A DNA stretch of 64,000 nt from Chrysaora quinquecirrha (Eukaryota > Cnidaria > Scyphozoa > Semaeostomeae > Pelagiidae), in NCBI GenBank assembly GCA_014526335.1, contig JACTAT010000160.1, forward strand, positions 161,860-225,859. The letters are read 5' to 3'. The notes beneath the pieces are model-generated. The model saw nothing but the letters and a program-made list of their open reading frames with translations. It did no database searches and was not told the DNA's origin. Below, piece after piece: positions 57,074-64,000 of the stretch. Position 1 is the stretch's first letter, and the number at the start of each line of letters is the position of its first letter. A program made the position numbers and the translations under genes.

Positions 57074-57220
57074 TCAATTTGTGGTGTTTGGAGCATGCAG
57101 GAGGCTAACTGGCTTCAACTGTAGTTTTCTTAGCATTATCGCATCGGCAATGAACTTGGCTAAGGGGCGGATAACTTCGCTATCGAAACAACATTGTAGA
57201 TTTAACACTTTGGGAATGAA
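57074..57220 (-). pseudogene. Possible coding remnant of unknown family
   Basis: 48 codons open to a TGA stop on -, with balanced composition and protein-like character (VLNLQCCFDSEVIRPLAKFI, ADAIMLRKLQLKPVSLLH). An AAAG that could serve as an acceptor lies near its start, but no partner exon was found. I do not recognise the family. It may be the last exon of a gene, a transposon fragment, or chance. Confidence 0.25.
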
Positions 57221-57581
57221 TTAATCAATTTTAACAAGAGGGAGTGTTATGCAGTATTGAAACAAAACTGATTTATTGTTTTTATCAAAATGATCTTGCT
57301 AAAACATAATCTTGGATCACAGTTTCCGTTGTCATTATTTCAATTCCTTCTTAAAAACGGATTTAAATAAAAGCTAGTTTAACGCCCTTCGCACAACGCT
57401 TGACGGAAATCCCCTCATTTGGATTTGCGCAAAATTATCTTGCGTTTATATCTATATAGGAAAACGGGACTAAATACAGATCAGGATTAGGGGGAAAGAA
57501 TCTCCGAAAGAGCCTGGTATTTAATATTGCTCAAAATACTAGACTTGCCAGTGCCGCCCAGGTTTTTCCAAAACCACCGGT

Positions 57582-57901
57582 CAGTGGTGTAGGAGCCGGG
57601 TGGCCAGTGAGGGCACGTGCCCTCCCACTTTTCTGCCAAATCTTTTGCCTGTCCCTTTAAAATCTGAAAAGTGCCCCTTCCTCACACCTTGAAAGGCTAA
57701 ATAGGACCACCAACTGCCTTGGAAATATGTTTAATTAAGAATTTTAGTCCGAAAGAGGCTACAAGAGCCAAAGTAACTGCTTCTATATTGAAAATTTTCC
57801 GGAGGTGCATGCCCCCGGACCTCCCTCGCACTGGCTCTTCATATTGCCCCCTTTTTCATGTGCCCCCCACTTTTCAATACCCTCCTACGCCTCTGCCACT
57901 G
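57582..57901. mobile_element. 320-bp hAT-like MITE
   Basis: Starts CAGTGGTGTAGGAGCCGG and ends CCTCCTACGCCTCTGCCACTG, the CAGTGGCGTAGGA-type terminus common in hAT elements. Flanking octamers CCACCGGT and CCACCAAT match at six of eight positions. C-rich blocks inside give spurious proline-rich frames. Confidence 0.75.
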
Positions 57902-58044
57902 CCACCAATGTCTACCGTTTAATTTTGTTACTCGTGTGGACCCATATATAGCAAGACAAACATTTATCCGGGTCGTTTATACTACCCATGTGTTGAGATT
58001 CTTCACGAAAAATAAACCCGTAATTGTCGCTCAAAAACTAAAGT

Positions 58045-58453
58045 AACCCATTTGGTCGGCAGCGATGCAACATTTGGATCAACATTTGTTGCCGACCGGG
58101 TGTTGGGTCGTTTGGCTACCCATGTTGCATTGCAGTGTGCAACTTTTGTTGTACGATGTTGCATGAAGTTTGAAAGCGATCAAAAATGTTGCACCGCGCA
58201 ACATGATGTTACATCGTTTGGCTGGGTCTTGCAACAATTGTCACAAGCACGCATGCGTATAGCAAGTAACTATAGTGCCAAAAGGATGGTCACCATAGAA
58301 ATAACATCATTGTTTTGTTTCCAGTTCTTTTTGATAACGCAGACAAGTGTTGCATTTGAAATGTTGCACCGTTTGGCCACCCGAGTAAATTTACCTTTGC
58401 GGATTTACGAAACAAATGTTTCACAAAATGTTGCGTCGTTTGGCTGGGGCTTA
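58045..58453. mobile_element. Decayed MITE related to 9608-9861
   Basis: The right end ACGTCGTTTGGCTGGGGCTT complements the left-end type CCCATTTGGTCGGC and CGATGCAACATTTGG. GATGTTGCA and CGTTTGGC words recur throughout. The long frame over it is a repeat by-product. Confidence 0.6.
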
Positions 58454-59675
58454 ACTACATGGGACTACATTGAACAATCGAAGTACTCCGAGGGAAATCG
58501 TAGTGGCCGAATTTCAGCAAAAGCAACGGAATGAAACTCAATCCCAGCTGTTTATCTGATTTGGTGATCGTGTACAAACAAGGCACCTCTATGCATCTAT
58601 ACTCAAAAAATCTAATGCTCTAGGCATTGTCGAGCAGTCGCGTGCGTTTGGCTGCTCTGTCAACAAAAGTCGCGTGAAAAGTCGAGAGCGTCACCATGTA
58701 GCAGTAGCCGCCGAGAACAATATCCACAGGTCAACGTCAGCTGAAAAGTCGGTTTTTCAAAATGCTTATTTTCTCCGCGCGCAGCGGAGCGGCTTTTGTA
58801 TTTGAATTGTTATTTCCGATAATGGTCGCTTCTAGACGCTTCGTTACGCGCATTTTTGAACGTTGGATTGACTTCAACTTTTCCTCCGCGTCCGAGGGCG
58901 CCCGTCAATCAAATCGCTCGATAAATTTTATACGCCGTCATTATTCAAACTGCGGCACTTTGGCGACTGATTCCTGGTGGAAATAGAGTCTTTTTCAACG
59001 CGTGCATTGCTTAGAAAATAATAGCCGCTCCTCTTCGCGCGGAAAAAACAGCCTAGTGTAAAACCGTCTTAAAAAGATGTCGCGTCCGCGCGCGCATGAT
59101 CAAGTTTAGCTGCAGAAACCGTCTTAAAGATGCATACATTTAGTTTAGCAGCATCTGCTATCTTGTGAAGAGAGGCGGTTTGTCTGTCGGCCTGTGCTGC
59201 TTTATAATTGAGTTCATTGGTCCAAAATATCTTTTCAATATGAAAAACAAACTTTTCTATTTAAACCAAGTTAATAATTACTCTTTGGACAAATAAGAAA
59301 GATTCCCTGGACAAAGCGGTTTACGCATTTCTTGAGGCATAATCTTAAAATCAAAGACCCCGGCAAACATTTCACGTTTAAACAGAAATGACGTTGAGCT
59401 TTGCGCAAACCTTAGGCCCAATGCCAAATTCGCCATATTGCAAAGTTTTGTTCGATGTGGATTATTCTCAGCAAATTTTGAAGAAACTTTGAAGGGAATT
59501 ATTTGTCCAGCTCATCCTTTGTCTGATAAAAATTCAATTAGACGGAATTTAACATGTTTCATTGTTTCTAAGAAGATAATAGTAAAAACAAAAAAGATCT
59601 TTTGGTGCGGTCAAGACACATGTGATAATTCTGATTTATTTATGTTTATCCGTTTCAGAGAGCAGACGGTTTGAG

Positions 59676-59990
59676 AGTGACATCTCGCGAAATTTGACTT
59701 ATTGACAAGAGAAACTCGTGATCCTTGTACAGCAAAGATTTTAGATCTCAATAGTGGTGTATTGAGGCTTTAGAGTTTGAGAGCAAAATATCGCGAAATT
59801 CGAACATACACAAGAAGCACTCGGAGTTGATCTACAGCAAATATTTTGGATCAATATAGAAGAGTATTCAGACTTCAGCCAGCAGAGAGTTTTAGAGCGA
59901 AATTTCGCGAAATCCGTCTACTAAAAGCATTATTCATGCAGCAAAGTTTCTTGATCTTTAAAGTGGAGATTTAAAACTTGTTTGCTTGGG
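59676..59990. repeat. Three ~110-bp imperfect repeats upstream of the 60-kb gene
   Basis: Each unit begins with TCTCGCGAAATT, TATCGCGAAATT or TTTCGCGAAATC and continues with an ACAAGA(G/A)..CTC block, a GCAAAG/GCAAAT..TTT block and GATCT/GATCAATA. Their TCGCGA cores are at about 59686, 59792 and 59906. They end about 40 bp before the start codon at 60028 and so lie in the likely 5' UTR or promoter. Confidence 0.75.
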
Positions 59991-60027
59991 TATTGTCAAC
60001 GCTCATAGCTTTGGTAATCTATAAATT

Positions 60028-61794
60028 ATGGTACAACTTTCGGAGCGCAACAAACCACATGCAAAAACCAGAAAAACAAAGGCGAGATTAAACCACGAAA
60101 GCAATATGGAGTTTGCCGGCTTGTTGAAAAAGAACAACATTTTCAGTAGGATAAAACGCCGCTTTTCTCAATCAGAACAAGACATATCGACGCTAAACCC
60201 CGAAGAATCGACCTGGAATCCTCACAGAAATCCAAAAACAATTTCTAGTATTGATGACAGTATAGTCGACTGTAAAATGAGAACAAATAAGGCTCTGTCA
60301 CACAGGGAAATCGATGATTTCAAAGCAGTCGAGGCCTACAAATACGGCCCGCCTGAATATTCGAACAAAAATAAGACTAAAAATCCCTCGCAGTTTTTCA
60401 ACCACAAATACAAAGCACAGCGAAACAGTGCTGTTTTGAAATCCGCTGAGCAATTTGAAATAGAGCGACAGATAAAGAGAGAGCAGGTCCACAATCATTA
60501 TGTCGATTTGGAAAGTCTAAAGAGGGGAGTCGACATTGAAAGTTTGAAGACAAGAACGGGGTCTGATATTCCAAAGATGGATGATGTTTTGGATTTAAAA
60601 AATGTCGATTTCAACAAGAATAAATTTACGATTTGTGTTTCTTCTGATAAAAAAACGTGTTCGGAATCGTGGACGAGTTCTATTGACGCAGAACAACCGA
60701 AGGACGACAATTCAGCTGCGGAATTCGACGAGTCGGGTTTTGACAATAAAGGAAAAAATGGTCTTTCTGAAAAAACGGTTGAAAATGGAGATTTGGTAAG
60801 GGAAAATGAATATGCAAGTTGCATTAGTAACATAGAAGAAAATGTCCTAAATAGTGACACAATTGTGGAAAAATCGATGGAAAATTCTGGCGATGGGAAC
60901 GATTTAGAAGTACAAAGAAGTTTAAGAAACGAGTTTAAATCTGACATTGAACAACAAACTAGTAGTAAAGTTATCGAAAATGCTCAGAAAACCGACAAAG
61001 TATGCCAATTATTGGAATCCGTCGAGGCAGCCAATCCGCCGCAAAATGTTACGGATAATGGGGTAAAGTCAAGAACGAAAGCTAGTGGAGACGATTCAGG
61101 AGAGGTTTGGTCAGTGAGGGACAAAACAGCAAAATCTTGTGAGAATCTCGCGCCGAATAGTTCGTGTTTTGAAAGCAGAGATGCGATTAGCAAGAACTCG
61201 CTGCGCGCTCGACGATTATCGGCGCCATCGTTAATGCAAATTGAGCCAGAAGAACAAGCTACGTTAGACAAGCTGTTTAAGAAAGGAAGCAAAGAACGAT
61301 CAAATTCACTGAAAAGTGCGTTAAAACGACGCTCAGTATCGGACACGAATGGGTCTTCGCTGAGAGTGAGGTTTGACTTGAGAGAGACCGTTTCTACTGA
61401 TGGAATTAACGCAAAGACGACCGAAGAGCAAGATGGCGATTCTAGAGCGGATAGGTCGATGAGCGTGACAAATGTTACCGCCGTAAAGAATAGCGCGATA
61501 AACGCACCTGCGAAGCGATGGAAATATGTGATGAGGAAATTTAAAATTAACAAGCCGTTGGACGACTTTGGATCTTATGGCGATAAAGTGGAGAAACAGG
61601 TTAACGGAGAGAGCGATAAAGTTGTTTCCAGGAGACAGAGGAAAATATCTGGAACACAAGTGTCACTTGAATTTGCTACAAATGAGCTTGGTGCATATGA
61701 ATCCCGTGAGCACAAGAGGAAAGACGGAGCACAGGAGAATGAGAAGAAAGGCGATAAAGCAATCAAAAACCAAGATCTTCAAAAAATAAAGTAA
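60028..61794 (+). CDS. Uncharacterised 588-codon exon; disordered, phosphosite-rich protein with an RVxF-like motif
   Basis: No family was recognised. The start at 60028 is the first possible Met, because an in-frame TAA lies two codons upstream; Met27 is an alternative. There are no membrane segments and no signal peptide. The N-terminus is basic (KTRKTKAR, SRIKRRFSQSE). The middle is rich in Asp, Glu, Ser and Asn. Residues about 390-455 hold RARRLSAPS (basophilic-kinase site and 14-3-3-like RxxSxP), ALKRRSVSD, and SLRVRFDLRE, which fits the PP1 docking motif RVxF. The C-terminus is highly charged. The stop TAA overlaps AAAGTAAGT, a near-ideal splice donor (GT at 61791), so splicing there would replace the last codons and lengthen the protein. 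A scaffold or regulatory subunit is possible, but only by inference. Confidence 0.75.
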   Translation: MVQLSERNKPHAKTRKTKARLNHESNMEFAGLLKKNNIFSRIKRRFSQSEQDISTLNPEESTWNPHRNPKTISSIDDSIVDCKMRTNKALSHREIDDFKAVEAYKYGPPEYSNKNKTKNPSQFFNHKYKAQRNSAVLKSAEQFEIERQIKREQVHNHYVDLESLKRGVDIESLKTRTGSDIPKMDDVLDLKNVDFNKNKFTICVSSDKKTCSESWTSSIDAEQPKDDNSAAEFDESGFDNKGKNGLSEKTVENGDLVRENEYASCISNIEENVLNSDTIVEKSMENSGDGNDLEVQRSLRNEFKSDIEQQTSSKVIENAQKTDKVCQLLESVEAANPPQNVTDNGVKSRTKASGDDSGEVWSVRDKTAKSCENLAPNSSCFESRDAISKNSLRARRLSAPSLMQIEPEEQATLDKLFKKGSKERSNSLKSALKRRSVSDTNGSSLRVRFDLRETVSTDGINAKTTEEQDGDSRADRSMSVTNVTAVKNSAINAPAKRWKYVMRKFKINKPLDDFGSYGDKVEKQVNGESDKVVSRRQRKISGTQVSLEFATNELGAYESREHKRKDGAQENEKKGDKAIKNQDLQKIK

Positions 61795-62913
61795 GTTTAT
61801 ATCAATTCTGATAAAATTTCTCACTTTGTTGTGGTGCGAAGATAGAAATGGCGCGAATTTCTTTGCAATGCATTATGGTACTGTTGCAGCTCTGCGGAGG
61901 GGAGTTATTCTTTTCAAATGGGTTCACTTTTGGTGAAGAGTTTTATTTCTTTCATTCTGTTTTGAAAAGCTGTTGTTGGAAAAATTGAATTTCCCCATCG
62001 CAAAACATCCTCGCTCTTTCAACGTTCTCAAGGTCAGTGCGTTAATGTGACTGTCAGAAGGTAACTTTGTGAAAAGTCACAAGGGAACCATCAGCTTGTA
62101 GCGCTATTTAACTGATTTTTCAGATATTTCTCCTCTGTAACTACTAATTTATTTATTAGCCAGCAGCTGCCTTCCATCATTACAAACGTGAATATTTTTA
62201 TAACTCGCTGATAAGAAACTACATTACTCTCAGAATTCGAGAACTTAATCGTGAAAATCCCTAGTTACTTTCACAAAACGGTTCACTCTGTCAAAGTCGC
62301 TTCCCATTTGAGCGTTTTTGAGCGAGACAGAGGGTTATTTTTGAGCGAGACAGAGGGTTGTTCCATATGAGATTTCCAGTGAGTAAATTGCCCCTCATTT
62401 TCGAGCGTGCGGGCGCGGTCGGTCACGCGCGAAAAACAAAAAACGGTGAAGGGTCCTCAGCCGCTTGACAGTGCGCTTAACCTGACTCAATTCACCATTC
62501 TCCTAATTGGTGAAGTGTGCAATCCATTCAGGTAGTTGTATAGACTTACTAAAAAAATCTTAGATTCACACCCAGCCCCCCCTTCCCAAGAAACACAGCA
62601 CATTCATACTGCCATTAACAACAGCAAAAACTATTTATATATTTTAAATTTTCTTGAATGTTATTAATCGAGGTGAAGGCAGGGAAAACTACGATTTATG
62701 TAGTAAGTCTAGTAGCCGTACGCTCAAATTTGGGATATTTTGAAAGAGCTTTATCTTTGTTTTTGACAAATTTGCAGCAGGTACGCCGAGGGATCAGCAA
62801 CTTTGTTGCACGCGAGAGATAAGAGCAACTGTTCAGCGTGAATCTAGAGTAATTGAAAACCAGTACCGTTATTGTGCCACTGTACCAAAGGAATTTGACA
62901 CATTTCCGTATGC

Positions 62914-62951
62914 CCATAGTCAATAGAAAGTGTTTTTTCTATTGACTATGG
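62914..62951. other. Perfect 16-bp stem with 6-nt loop
   Basis: CCATAGTCAATAGAAA at 62914-62929 is the exact complement of TTTCTATTGACTATGG at 62936-62951, with loop GTGTTT. It is too short for an animal microRNA precursor unless the pairing extends. It may be the remains of a foldback element. Confidence 0.8.
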
Positions 62952-63257
62952 TATGCCAAACCGTGAAAATGGATACAGCTTTGTTTACTATAATCGTGAA
63001 AAATAGATACCCTTCCAAATGGCGCATCCTTAGCACCAATATACGTGCGTATAAGGGCCTAAGACTAGGGCTTGCTAGAGGAATTGTAGTCTTTAACCTC
63101 AGACCCACCACTTGGGTCAGATTTAGCTTCTTTTGCAGTTTTTACGATAGGTTCTCACAAAAATCCCGAAGCCTAAGTACAACATGAATCGCAATATTTA
63201 GCTGGTTTGGCTGCGGAATTCACTGTTGCAGGCTCCAGAATTATTCAAAACTTTGCC

Positions 63258-63671
63258 CAACCTCGTCCCCAGGGTGAATAGGCCTCTACGTGAAACTCCG
63301 CTGTCCATATTCGACCCTGGTATCGGCCTTGTCTATTCGCAATTTGATTGGCTGTTCAAACAATAGATATTTTAAGTGACGTCACAATTTCTTTAAAATT
63401 TCACACCAAAATAGGCCAAAAACTATGCGAAAAGCATCTATAAAAACCAAAAATGATGCTACATGAGATATTGTATCTTGCCTTACAGTTATCAATGAAA
63501 TTCTTTGCATTTCCTTCCTACTAACATCTGCTTTCGGAATCTTCATCTTGTTTTTATGCCTAGACCAAATTTGCCAGTATTTTGGCAGATTTTGTGGCCG
63601 GTACAAGGGCCAAGATCGATTTGACGGTTGAGATTCAAGGAAATTCGATTTGAGGCCTGGGGACGAGGTTG
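63258..63671. mobile_element. 414-bp MITE, 'CAACCTCGTCCCC' family, copy 2
   Basis: Same ends and interior as 39613-40033. AACTTTG lies just before the element (separated by CC) and directly after it, a possible 7-bp duplication. The other copy does not show the same flank, so the duplication length is unsettled. Confidence 0.85.
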
Positions 63672-63831
63672 AACTTTGAACTTTGCCGTTTTAATGAGAG
63701 CAAGATAACAGCCAAGATGACGTTGTCGCTAGAACGTTGAATACCAAGGCGCGGGAAAATAACTAGAGTCCAGGCTATTTTTCAGTTGTCTGCTCACGAC
63801 GCATTCTTACTTGTAGCGTCCTTTGCAAAAC

Positions 63832-63964
63832 CGAGGGGCTTTGCACTCTTCAAAAAGGCATACGAACTTTAAACTTACACAAAAGATTTCGAAGGGATTT
63901 TCGTGAGAACAATAGGTTTTCGAGCAAGGATGTACGATATTTTGAAGGAGTGAATCGCCCCTCG
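63832..63964. mobile_element. 133-bp hAT-like MITE, second copy
   Basis: Ends CGAGGGGCTTTGCACTCTTC and GGAGTGAATCGCCCCTCG match 53795-53928. Flanking octamers TGCAAAAC and TGTTAAAC agree at six of eight positions, consistent with an aged 8-bp duplication. Confidence 0.8.
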
Positions 63965-64000
63965 TGTTAAACAGCCAAATATTATACTGGCCCTAGGCCC

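Larger units (their letters stand above)
61795..64000. other. Downstream flank or intron of the 60-kb gene
   Basis: No coding exon was recognised. It holds a perfect hairpin (62914-62951), two MITEs (63258-63671, 63832-63964), and a CpG-richer patch near 62400-62460. If the donor at 61791 is used, this is intron and the next exon lies here unrecognised or beyond the window. Confidence 0.5.

Noticed and set aside
58052..58534. 160-codon frame on +
   Set aside because: It covers a decayed MITE with repeated GATGTTGCA words, and no domain or conserved motif is seen.

Overview
The window is eukaryotic, AT-rich nuclear DNA from an animal. It has spliced genes with GT..AG introns, no operons, and a heavy load of short transposons, LINE relics and satellites. 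The CR1/L2-type LINE relics (with an [12 protein letters not shown] motif and simple-sequence tails) and the Penelope-like relics fit a cnidarian, most likely an anthozoan. That placement is inferred from repeat style and gene content and was not tested by a search.

Four protein genes can be supported. (1) A divergent beta-tubulin gene on + (744-4697, five exons in phase) whose first exon lies outside the window. (2) COG4, subunit 4 of the conserved oligomeric Golgi tethering complex, on - (43573 down to 7452). I placed 28 exons by conserved protein segments, splice sites and intron phase; two short exons were not found. (3) RBM28, the nucleolar RNA-binding protein related to yeast Nop4, on + (43963-51198, five exons, 916 residues, five RRM-like domains). 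Its start codon is 389 bp from that of COG4, so the two genes are head to head and probably share a promoter. (4) A 588-codon open exon on + (60028-61794) of unknown family. It encodes a disordered, basic/acidic, phosphosite-rich protein with an RVxF-type PP1-docking motif, and it ends on a strong splice donor, so the gene probably continues.

COG4 and RBM28 are housekeeping genes of the Golgi and the nucleolus. No functional link between neighbours is evident beyond the shared promoter region.

Most of the remaining sequence is repetitive. COG4 introns hold an 8.6-kb octamer satellite (13607-22171) and a 1.9-kb satellite of about 46-bp self-complementary monomers (22911-24850). Elsewhere there are an internally deleted Penelope-like element with inverted ends (5504-6315) plus relatives, three LINE 3' fragments, two tRNA-derived SINE families, and many MITEs. 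Several MITEs show clear terminal inverted repeats and target-site duplications (TA, TAA, TTAA, 6 bp and 8 bp). The 51.2-60.0 kb interval is mainly transposon debris. I found no rRNA, intact tRNA, CRISPR or prokaryote-type feature.
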